From Rhodococcus sp. OK302 (GTDB taxonomy: Bacteria > Actinomycetota > Actinomycetes > Mycobacteriales > Mycobacteriaceae): a DNA stretch of 64,000 bases. The stretch lies in assembly GCF_002245895.1 (NCBI RefSeq), contig NZ_NPJZ01000001.1:3260501-3324500 (forward strand). The letters are read 5' to 3'. The position numbers and the translations under genes are program-made. A model generated the notes under the pieces. That model was not told the origin of the DNA. It saw only the letters and a program-made list of their open reading frames with translations, and ran no database searches. This document shows, one piece after another, positions 1 through 8,445 of the stretch (its first letter is position 1; each line of letters opens with the position of its first letter).

Positions 1-26
1 ACCATGCACGTGAAATAGGAGGACTG

Positions 27-2261
27 ATGGCTCTACCGATCAACGAGGATCAGCAGGCGCTGGCGAATTCTGTTGCGGCATTTGCCCGACGGAACGCGCC
101 GATCGCCGAGACCAGGACTCATGCCGACGCTTTGTCTGCTGGTAGCGGACCCGGCCTGGTGTGGGATGCGGTGGTGCGGCAAGGATGGCACAACATGCAT
201 TTGCCGGAGTCCGTTGACGGTTCGGAGTGTGGGCTTGATGTTCTCGCGGTAGTGGTCGAGCAGTTCGGCAAGTCCATGTTCCCCGGACACTATGTGCCGA
301 CCGTGATTGCCAGTGCTGTTGCGGCGACGGCCTCGAGTGGTGCCGGCGATCTGCTCCTCGCGTTCAGTGAGGGTTCCACCGGCGCGATCGTTGCGGGGAA
401 CCGATTGACGGCACGCCAAACGGCCACCGGCTGGGTGGTCGCCGGTATTTCGGATCCGACACTCGGATTGCCCGGTGCGGCCAAGATTCTCGTGCGTGCG
501 GCAGATACAGATGCGCCTGACGTGAACCTGTGGTTCTGGCTCGGCGGGGCCGGGGAGTCGGCGACTGCGACAGTGACACCTTGCGACGCCCTCGACCTCA
601 CAAGGTCAGTCGGACGGCTCGAACTTGCCGGCCACCCGATTGCTCAGGACCAGGTACTGGCAGGCATTGACCAGGTGCGTGTCGACCTCATCGTCACGGC
701 GTTGTTGGGGGCGGAGGCCAGCGGGATCGCAGCCTGGTGTCTGGAAACCGCGGTGGACTATGTGCGCACTCGACACCAGTTCGGGCGTCCGGTGGGCAGC
801 TTCCAGGCAGTCCAGCACAAGGCTGCGCTTATGCTCGTCCGATCCCAGATTGCTTGTGCTGCAGCGTGGGACGCAGCCCGGGCGGCCCAAGGAACGTCCG
901 ATCAGCAGCAACTGGTAGCAGCCCAGGCGGCGCTCAATGCCGCCCCATCCGGCATCGACCAGGCCCTCGATTGCATCAGCCTGCTCGGTGGCATCGGATT
1001 CACCTGGGAGCATGACGTGCACCTGTACTGGCGGCGGGCCGTGAGCATCGCGTCCGTCGTCGGCACCGAAGACGAATGGTCCAAGCGACTTGGCGAGGTC
1101 GCGCAACATGCCACTCGCGACTTTTCTTTTGTGGACCAGGACACGTTGCCGGACTTGCGAGTACGCGTCGGCGAGGTTCTCGACGATGTTCTCGCACTCC
1201 CGGAAGACGAGGTCGCGACGGAAGGGTGGGCGCCGTCACGCGGCGGCGCCCGCCGTGGCCGACTCGCTGCCGAAGGTTTGACCGCGCCTCACTACCCGCA
1301 GCCCTACGGCCTCGACGCCGGACCGTTGGAGCAAGCGGTCATCGGTGACGAGTTTGCCCAACGGGGACTTGTTCAGCCCGACACGGGAATTGCCGAGTGG
1401 GTGCTGCCGACTCTGATCGCGCATGGCACCGAGGAACAGCAGAAGAGGTTCGTGCCCACGACGCTGCGAGGTGAACTCGTGTGGTGCCAGCTGTTTTCCG
1501 AGCCGGGAGCGGGATCGGACCTCGCCGGTCTGTCCACCAAGGCCCGCAAGGTCGACGGAGGTTGGGTGCTTTCAGGTCAGAAGGTGTGGAATTCGCAAGC
1601 GCGGGAAGCGGACTGGGGCGTCTGCTTGGCCCGAACCGATGCGGACGTGAAGAAACACGCCGGCCTCACCTACTTCTTGATCGACATGAACTCCACCGGC
1701 GTCGACGTCCGCCCGCTGCAGCAGGCCACCGGAGTCTGGGAATTCAACGAGGTCTTCTTCGACGACGTGTTCGTACCCGACGACTGCGTCGTCGCCGGCC
1801 CGGGCGACGGCTGGAGACTGGCCGTCACCACGTTGTCGAACGAGCGACTCAAGATGGGCACGGCCAAGTTCGGACACGGGTCCGCGGACACCGTCCGGCA
1901 ATTGCTCGACGGGGGAGAGTACGGGAGCACCCGCGACGAGGTGGTTCGAGTTCTCGGACGCAACACAGGCCGCGAGCTGTCCGTGGGTGCGATGAATCTG
2001 ATGAGCGTCCTGCAACGATTGCACGGGACGGAGGACACGACTGGATCGGCGACTAGCGTGCAGAAGGTCTTCCACGCAATAGCGCAGCGCGACGGGTCCC
2101 GTGCGTTGGTCGGCCTGCTCGGGCCGCTGGGCGCGGTGGGCAGCCCGGAGGAGCCGTATGTTCAGGACTACCTTGGGGTTCCCGCCGTTCTGATCGGCGG
2201 CGGCACCATCGAAATTCAGCTCAATGTCATTGCGCAGCGGGTGCTGGGGTTGCCGCGCTGA
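27..2261 (+). CDS. Double-domain acyl-CoA dehydrogenase (fused FadE34-type)
   Basis: A 744-residue protein with two acyl-CoA dehydrogenase modules in tandem; a single module is about 380 residues. Module 1 (about 1-365) has the dimer-interface FAD motif QFGRPVGSFQ near residue 252 and GGIGFTWEHD near 325. Module 2 (about 375-744) has the FAD/substrate motif SEPGAGSD near 491 and ends with GGGTIEIQ and an RVLGLP tail, where the family carries its last FAD contacts. Such fusions are known in actinobacteria (FadE34 of cholesterol side-chain degradation). They oxidise acyl-CoA to enoyl-CoA and act as an internal pseudo-heterodimer. The substrate cannot be read from sequence. The start is firm: AGGAGG lies seven bases upstream. 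Bases 1-26 contain a possible end of an earlier gene but are too short to call. The gene opens a fatty-acid-like catabolic cluster. Confidence 0.93.
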   Translation: MALPINEDQQALANSVAAFARRNAPIAETRTHADALSAGSGPGLVWDAVVRQGWHNMHLPESVDGSECGLDVLAVVVEQFGKSMFPGHYVPTVIASAVAATASSGAGDLLLAFSEGSTGAIVAGNRLTARQTATGWVVAGISDPTLGLPGAAKILVRAADTDAPDVNLWFWLGGAGESATATVTPCDALDLTRSVGRLELAGHPIAQDQVLAGIDQVRVDLIVTALLGAEASGIAAWCLETAVDYVRTRHQFGRPVGSFQAVQHKAALMLVRSQIACAAAWDAARAAQGTSDQQQLVAAQAALNAAPSGIDQALDCISLLGGIGFTWEHDVHLYWRRAVSIASVVGTEDEWSKRLGEVAQHATRDFSFVDQDTLPDLRVRVGEVLDDVLALPEDEVATEGWAPSRGGARRGRLAAEGLTAPHYPQPYGLDAGPLEQAVIGDEFAQRGLVQPDTGIAEWVLPTLIAHGTEEQQKRFVPTTLRGELVWCQLFSEPGAGSDLAGLSTKARKVDGGWVLSGQKVWNSQAREADWGVCLARTDADVKKHAGLTYFLIDMNSTGVDVRPLQQATGVWEFNEVFFDDVFVPDDCVVAGPGDGWRLAVTTLSNERLKMGTAKFGHGSADTVRQLLDGGEYGSTRDEVVRVLGRNTGRELSVGAMNLMSVLQRLHGTEDTTGSATSVQKVFHAIAQRDGSRALVGLLGPLGAVGSPEEPYVQDYLGVPAVLIGGGTIEIQLNVIAQRVLGLPR

Positions 2262-2279
2262 GACACCGACATCCACTCG

Positions 2280-2308
2280 TAGCCGGCGGACCTTACGTCC
2301 GTCGGCTA
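2280..2308. terminator. Hairpin between convergent genes
   Basis: An 11-bp stem (2280-2290 with 2298-2308, one G-T pair) with a 7-base loop sits where the dehydrogenase gene and the minus-strand TetR gene meet. It overlaps the last codons of the TetR gene and has no clear T-run, so it is a weak two-way terminator candidate. Confidence 0.4.
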
Positions 2309-2902
2309 GGAGCCGATCACCAAGGATCGGGCGATGTCCCGGTAGCGGTCCGCGATCGCGTCCATCGACAGGCGTCCGGACGGGTCGAACCATTGGCAGA
2401 CCCCGTTGATCAGATCCATCAGTGCGAGGGTCGTGATCTCGACATCGCTTGTCTCGGCGCCCGGGCCCCGGATGTCGGCCACCGTGTCGCGAACGGCACG
2501 TTGGTAGGTGGCCTGCATGCCCACGATGGTGTCCAACTGGTCGGGAGAGAGTGCGCCGCGGTTTCCCCGAATGCTCAGCAGTTCAGTACTCCGTGCACTG
2601 CTGATATGTAGATGAAGTGTGATTGCTTCGTCAAGGCGATCTTGCGGCGCACGCGTCGAGTCGGTCAGGACAGGGAGTATTGCGTCGTTGAATTCGCGCA
2701 TGAATTGCAGGGATATGGCGAACAGTAGATCCTGTTTATTTCGATAGTGGTGGTACATCGTCGACGACGAAATTCCGACGGCGTCGGCAATTTCGCGGAT
2801 CGCGGTCATTCCGTAACCACGGTGGTGAAACAACCGCGCTGCTTCGACTCTGATCTGCTCGGCCACGTCCACGCCGGCCTCGAGTCCGAGGTTTCTCGCC
2901 AT
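2306..2902 (-). CDS. TetR-family transcriptional regulator
   Basis: A 198-residue protein. The N-terminal helix-turn-helix (about residues 25-55, with the typical GISSSTMYHHYRNKQDLL signature) is followed by a helical ligand domain that includes a KstR2-like LxLHLHIS region. I start at the ATG at 2902 because GGAGGTG precedes it. A longer reading frame to 3067 has no ribosome site and would run into the acyl-CoA ligase gene. The gene lies between the double acyl-CoA dehydrogenase and an acyl-CoA ligase, so it probably represses acyl-CoA catabolism with a CoA thioester as inducer; that role is an inference. Confidence 0.88.
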   Translation of the reverse strand: MARNLGLEAGVDVAEQIRVEAARLFHHRGYGMTAIREIADAVGISSSTMYHHYRNKQDLLFAISLQFMREFNDAILPVLTDSTRAPQDRLDEAITLHLHISSARSTELLSIRGNRGALSPDQLDTIVGMQATYQRAVRDTVADIRGPGAETSDVEITTLALMDLINGVCQWFDPSGRLSMDAIADRYRDIARSLVIGS

Positions 2903-2990
2903 TTTCACCTCCGACGTGAACAGTGATCCGGTTCCGGGTACATCCTCGAAAAATGTAGCAGGGGACCGACGCCCGGAACCGGTCGGCGGC

Positions 2991-4511
2991 TCAGCGGACG
3001 GCGGATTGTCCGTTTCGGATCTCGGACGGCACGACGATCTCCCGCTTGAGGATCTTTCCCGTCGCACCCTTCGGCAGTGCCTCGACGAGGACTACGTGAC
3101 GTGGGTACTTGTAGGCGGCGACGCGCTCCTTGGCGAAATCGGCAAGTTCGTCGGCTGTCGCGGTACGGCCAGGCTTGAGTGCCACGACAGCGCACACCTC
3201 CTCGCCGAGTCTTGCGTCGGGAACACCGATTACAGCGACCTCGGCTACATCCGGGTGCTCGTACAGAACTTCCTCGATCTCCCGGGGATACACGTTGTAT
3301 CCTCCGCGGATCACGAGATCCTTCTTCCGGTCGACGATGAAGTAGTACCCATCGGTGTCGCGTCGGGCCAGATCACCGGTGCGGAACCAGCCGTCGGGAA
3401 TCGCCGCGGTGGTCGCGGACGGGTTTCTCCAGTATCCCTTCATCACGTTGTGGCCGCGGACGACGATCTCTCCGACCTCCCCGGCATCGACGTCGTGCCC
3501 GGCGTCGTCGACCAGTCGCATCTCGACGCCGACTACCGGCAGTCCGATCGAGCCTGCCTTGCGTTCGCGGTCAGGGAGATTGAACGAGACGATCGGGCTG
3601 GTTTCGGAAAGTCCGTATCCCTCCAGCACCGTGCAACCGAATGCTTCCTCGAAGTTGCGCATCACCTCGACCGGCATCGCAGATCCGCCGGAGACGCAGA
3701 GTCGAAGGTTAGAGACGTCGAAAGCTTGTGCATCGGGGTGGTTTAACAGTGCGTTGTACATCGTCGGGACGCCTTCGAACACGGTGACCCGGTCGCGCTC
3801 CAGCACCTCGAGCACAACAGCGGGGTCGAAGCGAGGAACCAAAGTGAGCAAAGCCCCGACCTTGATTACTGTGTTCAGTGCAAAGGTTTGGCCGAAGACG
3901 TGGAAGAGCGGAAGCGCACCGAGCACTACGTCCTGGGACGAGAGTTCGAGCAAAGTCGATGCCACGACGTCGCAGTTGGCAGCAAGGTTCGCGTGGGTCA
4001 GCTCGGCACCCTTGGGTTTGCCTGTGGTGCCGGAGGTGTAAAGGATGACAGCCGTATCGTTGTCGTCGCGTTCCACGTACTCGTGCGCCGGCACGGTCTG
4101 CGCCAGGAGTTCGTCAAACCCGTTGGCCGTCACGGTGATCGGATCGGTTCCGGCCGCGGCGGCGCTGACCCGGGCAGTGTCCGCGACGTCCTCCCCGGCG
4201 AAGAGAACCTTGGTGCCCGAGTCGGTGAGATGGTAGGTCAGTTCACGCTCCTTCAGGAGCGGGTTGAGCGGGACCACGATGCAGCCGGCTCGGAGGACGC
4301 CGTAATAGCAGATCGCGAAGGACGGCACGTTCGGCAGACAGATCCCGACGACATCGCCCGGCCCGATTCCACGATCCCGGAGCAACCCGGCGATCCGTGC
4401 GGTGGCGTCGTCGACAGCTGCGTAATCCAACGTCGTCTCGCCCAGTCTCAGGGCGGGAGCGTTGGGGGTATTCGCGGCACTGGCCGCGAGATTGAGTGCG
4501 AGGTTTCCCAT
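2991..4511 (-). CDS. Acyl-CoA synthetase (AMP-forming, FadD-like)
   Basis: A 506-residue ANL-superfamily ligase. It activates a carboxylic acid with ATP and CoA to give acyl-CoA, AMP and PPi. Motifs are in order: the P-loop-like YTSGTTGKPKG near residue 157, the adenylate motif GYGLSETSP near 300, the TGD motif with DRKKDLVIRGGYNVYP near 377-400, and the C-terminal catalytic lysine in GATGKI near 486. Length is normal for medium- or long-chain ligases. The start is the ATG at 4511 with AGGAGAGAATT in front. It reads towards the TetR gene at 2306-2902, 88 bases away, and may share an operon with it. Chain-length preference cannot be deduced. Confidence 0.92.
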   Translation of the reverse strand: MGNLALNLAASAANTPNAPALRLGETTLDYAAVDDATARIAGLLRDRGIGPGDVVGICLPNVPSFAICYYGVLRAGCIVVPLNPLLKERELTYHLTDSGTKVLFAGEDVADTARVSAAAAGTDPITVTANGFDELLAQTVPAHEYVERDDNDTAVILYTSGTTGKPKGAELTHANLAANCDVVASTLLELSSQDVVLGALPLFHVFGQTFALNTVIKVGALLTLVPRFDPAVVLEVLERDRVTVFEGVPTMYNALLNHPDAQAFDVSNLRLCVSGGSAMPVEVMRNFEEAFGCTVLEGYGLSETSPIVSFNLPDRERKAGSIGLPVVGVEMRLVDDAGHDVDAGEVGEIVVRGHNVMKGYWRNPSATTAAIPDGWFRTGDLARRDTDGYYFIVDRKKDLVIRGGYNVYPREIEEVLYEHPDVAEVAVIGVPDARLGEEVCAVVALKPGRTATADELADFAKERVAAYKYPRHVVLVEALPKGATGKILKREIVVPSEIRNGQSAVR

Positions 4512-4579
4512 AATTCTCTCCTGTGGCCGCACGGGCGTGGACGTGCCTCACGTGCGGTGACGATTCGTGGGTCCTGAAA

Positions 4580-4623
4580 CTTGGGGCACAGTCGATTGTT
4601 GGTTAAATCGACTGTGCCCCAAG
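4580..4623 (-). terminator. Strong hairpin terminator after TetR gene
   Basis: A perfect 18-bp inverted repeat (4580-4597 with 4606-4623) with an 8-base loop lies 15 bases beyond the TetR stop codon. It is followed on the minus strand by TTTCAGG. It separates the TetR gene from the ligase, so the ligase should have its own promoter between 4512 and 4579. A TTTT run on the plus-strand side suggests two-way function. Confidence 0.75.
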
Positions 4624-4638
4624 CAATTTTCAGATGTG

Positions 4639-5256
4639 TCAGGTGCTGGGGATGATGCTGGCGCCGAGTCGCCAGATGGTGTCCAACAGGTACTGACGTG
4701 AGGGTGTGACCTCGCGGCTCATGGCCTCGGCCATGAGCTCACGGAACGCTCCGAGGAATGCGGCAGAGACGAGGCGTGCATCGACCGCGGGATCAACCTC
4801 GCCGTTGCGCTGTGCGTACGCGACGTTGCGTGCGGCCATGTCGATCTGGGCGGCGAGGCGTTCTGCATCCGCTTGAGCGGCTGACGGTTCGCGCATTCGC
4901 CGACCCATGACGATCTGTGCGAGCCCGTCCTCGAACAGGAAATCTATCTCGCGGGACAGGCGTAAGCGTTCACGCTCGGTCCAGCCGAGTTCCGGCGATA
5001 CAGGGACCGCGAAGACGGCGTCGTCGTAGGAGTCGTAGAAGCCGTGGACAACGGCGGCGACCAGGCCGTCCTTTGCGCCGAAATACCGGTAGAGCAACCC
5101 GGGAGATGTCTCGGCGCGTGCCGCGACCTTTGCAACCTCCAGGGTCCCTCCCGTTTCCAGAAGTTCCGCGCGGGCGGCCGCGATGAGCCTCAATCGGGTG
5201 GCGTCACCGCGGGCCGTCAGCGTGTGGGGGGTGTTTTTGTCAGACGTGGATGACAT
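4639..5256 (-). CDS. TetR-family transcriptional regulator
   Basis: A 205-residue TetR protein with the helix-turn-helix at about residues 20-65 (VAKVAARAETSPGLLYRYF) and a C-terminal domain of the kind seen in fatty-acid regulators. The ATG at 5256 overlaps the last 17 bases of the enoyl-CoA hydratase gene, which argues for cotranscription and translational coupling with it. An upstream in-frame ATG at 5328 would add 24 unlikely residues. It probably senses an acyl-CoA made by the neighbouring enzymes; this is an inference. A strong hairpin closes the unit. Confidence 0.87.
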   Translation of the reverse strand: MSSTSDKNTPHTLTARGDATRLRLIAAARAELLETGGTLEVAKVAARAETSPGLLYRYFGAKDGLVAAVVHGFYDSYDDAVFAVPVSPELGWTERERLRLSREIDFLFEDGLAQIVMGRRMREPSAAQADAERLAAQIDMAARNVAYAQRNGEVDPAVDARLVSAAFLGAFRELMAEAMSREVTPSRQYLLDTIWRLGASIIPST

Positions 5257-6130
5257 TGTTCGGGTTCGGCTGCTCGTCGGCCGGCGCAGCGCTGTAGTCA
5301 CCGAACGGTGTATCCCGCTCCGCGACAACCGCTGCGACGCCCTGTTGTTCGGCGATGGTGATGAACTTCTTCGCTTCGGGGGTGTTGCGCATGAGGCCGT
5401 CGAGAATCGGGCCGAGCATCTGGGTGCTCGCGAGCCCCTGGTTCTCGTAGGCCTGATTGACGATCAGCTTCATGGCCGAAAGCTGGGAAACGGGAATGCT
5501 CGCCAGCTGGGCGGCCATCTTGGCTACCTCAGCTTCGAGATCCTCGAACGGAACAGCCTTGTTGATCAGGCCGATACGTTCCGCCTCGACGCCAGACACT
5601 GCTTTGCCAGTCAGTGCGTACTCCTTCGCTTTGGCCATCCCGAGCCGGTAGATCCACATGCCGGAGAGGTGGCAACCCCACATGCGAGCATACGGCGTAC
5701 CGATTCGAGCGTCCTCGGAGGCAATGACGATGTCGGCGCCGAGGGCCATTTCGCTGCCACCGCCGACGCACCAGCCATGGATCTGAGCAATAACCGGCTT
5801 CGGGCTGCGCCAGATACTCATGAACTTCTGCGTCGGGGATTCTGATGGAGCGGTCGCCATCACAAAATCCTTGCCCGCGTCCCACTCTCCGTCGGTGTTC
5901 ATCTGATCTTCCCAGTGCTTGAAACCGCCACTGAAATCGTATCCGGCACAGAAGGATCGGCCGGCGCCACGGACGACGACGACCTTGACCTGTGCGTCGC
6001 GGTTCGCCTTGGTCATGGCGTCCTGGAATTCATCGGGCATCGGAGGAACGATGGTGTTCAGGCGCTCGGGGCGATTGAACGTGATCGTGGCAACCGGACC
6101 GGCGACCGAATACAGCAGAGTCTCGTACAT
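5240..6130 (-). CDS. Enoyl-CoA hydratase/isomerase (crotonase family)
   Basis: A 296-residue crotonase-fold protein. The oxyanion-hole segments are visible at GRSFCAGYDFSGG (about 60-72) and GGGSEMALGADI (about 122-133). It probably hydrates or isomerises an enoyl-CoA in beta-oxidation or side-chain degradation. A roughly 30-residue insert after the first oxyanion loop makes it longer than the usual 260. Which glutamates are catalytic is not clear by eye, so hydratase, isomerase and hydrolase remain open. It is the first gene of a two-gene unit with the TetR gene and lies back to back with an SDR operon. Confidence 0.87.
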   Translation of the reverse strand: MYETLLYSVAGPVATITFNRPERLNTIVPPMPDEFQDAMTKANRDAQVKVVVVRGAGRSFCAGYDFSGGFKHWEDQMNTDGEWDAGKDFVMATAPSESPTQKFMSIWRSPKPVIAQIHGWCVGGGSEMALGADIVIASEDARIGTPYARMWGCHLSGMWIYRLGMAKAKEYALTGKAVSGVEAERIGLINKAVPFEDLEAEVAKMAAQLASIPVSQLSAMKLIVNQAYENQGLASTQMLGPILDGLMRNTPEAKKFITIAEQQGVAAVVAERDTPFGDYSAAPADEQPNPNNVIHV

Positions 6131-6250
6131 TTTCGACCTTTCGTTGATGAACTGAATTCACTTTAGCTTCAAAATGAGGCGCTTGTCTACCGTTTCCGGT
6201 GAATTCGTTTCCGGCCTCGCCGACCGGGATGAGGTGTGTCGGGTGCCGCA

Positions 6251-6333
6251 TTGACGTAGCTGTAGTGACGTGGGTAACTTGTTGCCTATTCGAGCGGCCG
6301 ATCATTTGATCGACCCAATGGCATTGTGCACAA
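6251..6333 (+). promoter_or_regulatory. Candidate promoter and two palindromes before the SDR operon
   Basis: In the 246-base divergent gap, TTGACG (6251-6256) is spaced 18 bases from TAACTT (6275-6280), which resembles a housekeeping promoter reading towards the SDR gene. Downstream lie a perfect 14-base palindrome with arms CGATCA/TGATCG (6299-6312) and a perfect 10-base palindrome TTGTGCACAA (6324-6333). Their position after the start site fits repressor operators, plausibly for one of the nearby TetR proteins. Confidence 0.4.
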
Positions 6334-6376
6334 ACATCATCCAGCAAGTAGATATCGATAGGGAGGCTCGTCCGTC

Positions 6377-7150
6377 ATGGAGTCAACATCAGTCAGTCCC
6401 GCAACAGCCCCCGGTCCCGGGACCAAGGTCATCGTCACCGGCGCGGCCGGAGGGATCGGCGCCGCACTGATCGGAGCCCTGGCGGCGCTCGGCTGTGAGG
6501 TCGCCGGAATCGACCGGCCGGGAACGGCGCTGCCGGAAGGACTCGGGTCGATCCCGCTCTTCGAGGCCGACCTCGCCGACGAGGCTGCAGCGGCGGAGGC
6601 AGTGAAACGAGCAGTGTCCCAGCTCGGGGGACTGGACTGCCTGATTGGCGCCGCAGCCAGCGTCGCGACCCTGCATCGCGCAAAGTCGTTCTCTCCCAGT
6701 ATCTTCCGTCAGGACATCGAGTCGAATCTGTTGTCCCAGTTCTGGACCGTGCAGGCCGCCTATGCCGCGCTGGCCGAGAGTGATCAGGCGAATCTGGTCC
6801 TGTTCTCTTCGACGGGGGCTTTGGACGGTCTTCCCGGGCAGGTGTCATACGGGGCTGCCAAGGCGGGAGTGCTCGGGTTGGTCCGCACGCTTGCGGCCGA
6901 ATGGGCAGATTCAGGTATCCGGGTCAATGCAATTGTCCCCGGACTGGTCGCGACCCCCAAGGTTCTCTCGATGCCGGCAGAGACGCGGGATCGGGTGCTG
7001 CGCAACGTTGCGATGAAACGACTGGTCGAGGTGAACGAGGTAGTGGCGTCGGTGTTGTTCCTGATGTCGTCCGGCGCCGGCGCCATCACCGGCCAGTCGT
7101 TGCGAGTTGACGGGGGCGCGGGAATCAACACCCAGGGCCTCTACCGCTGA
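6377..7150 (+). CDS. SDR-family oxidoreductase
   Basis: A 257-residue classical short-chain dehydrogenase. The cofactor motif TGAAGGIG is at about residues 21-28, and the catalytic pair is in YGAAK near 158-162, preceded by the conserved serine in FSSTG. It interconverts an alcohol and a ketone with NAD(P). GGGAGG lies about ten bases before the ATG. It is the first gene of a plus-strand run with a serine hydrolase, a Baeyer-Villiger-type monooxygenase and an acyl-CoA ligase, so a likely role is making the ketone used by the monooxygenase; that link is an inference. Confidence 0.9.
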   Translation: MESTSVSPATAPGPGTKVIVTGAAGGIGAALIGALAALGCEVAGIDRPGTALPEGLGSIPLFEADLADEAAAAEAVKRAVSQLGGLDCLIGAAASVATLHRAKSFSPSIFRQDIESNLLSQFWTVQAAYAALAESDQANLVLFSSTGALDGLPGQVSYGAAKAGVLGLVRTLAAEWADSGIRVNAIVPGLVATPKVLSMPAETRDRVLRNVAMKRLVEVNEVVASVLFLMSSGAGAITGQSLRVDGGAGINTQGLYR

Positions 7151-7191
7151 TCCGTCGTTCCCCGTCGTCAATCGTGAAAGGAGCTGTCGCA

Positions 7192-8445
7192 ATGACGAAT
7201 TGCGATCAAGCAGGAGCTGCAACGTTGATGAGAGGCGTTGCAGACCCGGCCTTCGCTGCGGTGGCAGAGGAGTTCGATCGGAATTTCGCCGAGCGAGGTG
7301 AAGTGGGAGCGTCCCTGCATGTGCTCGTCGACGGCAGGCCGGTCGTGGACCTGTGGGGTGGTGTCGCCGATCCCGAGACGGGGCGAGTGTGGGAACAGGA
7401 CACGGTCAGTGTCGTATTCTCGGCCACCAAAGCTGCAGTCGCACTGTGTGTCCACCGACTCCTGGCATCCGGTGACCTCCACGAGGACATGTCGGTGGCA
7501 CAGGTGTGGCCTGAGTTTGCCGCGAATGGCAAGGGCGACATAACCATCGGAATGTTGCTCAATCATTCCGCCGGGATTCCGGTGCTCAGTGAGCCGCTCG
7601 GATCCGGGATGCTCGAGGATTGGGAGTTCATGGCCGACCGGATCGCGGACCAGGCGCCGTTCTGGCTGCCAGGCGAGCAGCACGGCTACCACCCGGTGAC
7701 CTTCGGTTTTGTACTCGGTGAAGTCGTGCGCCGGGTCGCCGGTTCCACGATCGGCACGTTCTTTGCATCAGAGATCGCGGGTCCGCAAGGGCTCGACTTC
7801 TGGATCGGACTACCGCCGGAAATCGAACCGCGTGTCGCTCCGATCGTGAAGGGGATCGCCGGTGAGGTCGCCCCGACACCGTTCCTCGATGCCGCACTCC
7901 ACCAACGTGGTTCGATCCCGAACCTCTTTGTGTTCAACTCGGGAAACTGGGCTCGTGCGGGGGTGAACACCCGTGCCGGCCGGGCGGCGGAAATTCCCGC
8001 GGCAAACGGCGTCACCAATGGAAAGGGCCTCGCCAAGATGTACGCGAACGCCCTTCGGGACCCCGCCGTTCGGTGCCTCGCCGAACCCAAGTCGTCTTCG
8101 GCGAAAGAGATGCACATGTCCGACGGATTCGACGCAACACTGTTGATGCGGACCAGATTCCGCGGCGGATTCATGCTGTCGATGGACAACACTGCGCAAC
8201 TTGGCGCCGGCCAGAGCATGCGGATCGGTAGCAATGCCTTCGGCCACTGTGGATCCGGTGGCTCGATCGGGTTTGCAGACCCCGCACTCGGCCTCAGCGT
8301 CGGCTACACCATGAACAAGCAGGGCCCGGGAACGCTGCTCAACGAGCGCGGGCAGGCCCTCGTAGATGCCATCTATCGCTCGCTCGGACAGTCTGTCCCG
8401 ACGCCGGCGCCACTAGAGTCGCAATTTGAACAGGATCGACTATGA
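7192..8445 (+). CDS. Serine hydrolase, class C beta-lactamase/esterase family
   Basis: A 417-residue protein of the beta-lactamase-related fold. The nucleophile motif S-A-T-K is at residues 77-80, and a tyrosine motif (GYHPVTFG) follows near 163. Members include EstB-type esterases and peptidases; no signal peptide is seen, so it is probably cytoplasmic. I start at the ATG at 7192 because AAAGGAG precedes it; a GTG at 7174 would overlap that ribosome site. The stop overlaps the next start by four bases (ATGA), so the two are translationally coupled. Coupling to a Baeyer-Villiger-type enzyme suggests it hydrolyses the ester or lactone product. Confidence 0.88.
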   Translation: MTNCDQAGAATLMRGVADPAFAAVAEEFDRNFAERGEVGASLHVLVDGRPVVDLWGGVADPETGRVWEQDTVSVVFSATKAAVALCVHRLLASGDLHEDMSVAQVWPEFAANGKGDITIGMLLNHSAGIPVLSEPLGSGMLEDWEFMADRIADQAPFWLPGEQHGYHPVTFGFVLGEVVRRVAGSTIGTFFASEIAGPQGLDFWIGLPPEIEPRVAPIVKGIAGEVAPTPFLDAALHQRGSIPNLFVFNSGNWARAGVNTRAGRAAEIPAANGVTNGKGLAKMYANALRDPAVRCLAEPKSSSAKEMHMSDGFDATLLMRTRFRGGFMLSMDNTAQLGAGQSMRIGSNAFGHCGSGGSIGFADPALGLSVGYTMNKQGPGTLLNERGQALVDAIYRSLGQSVPTPAPLESQFEQDRL

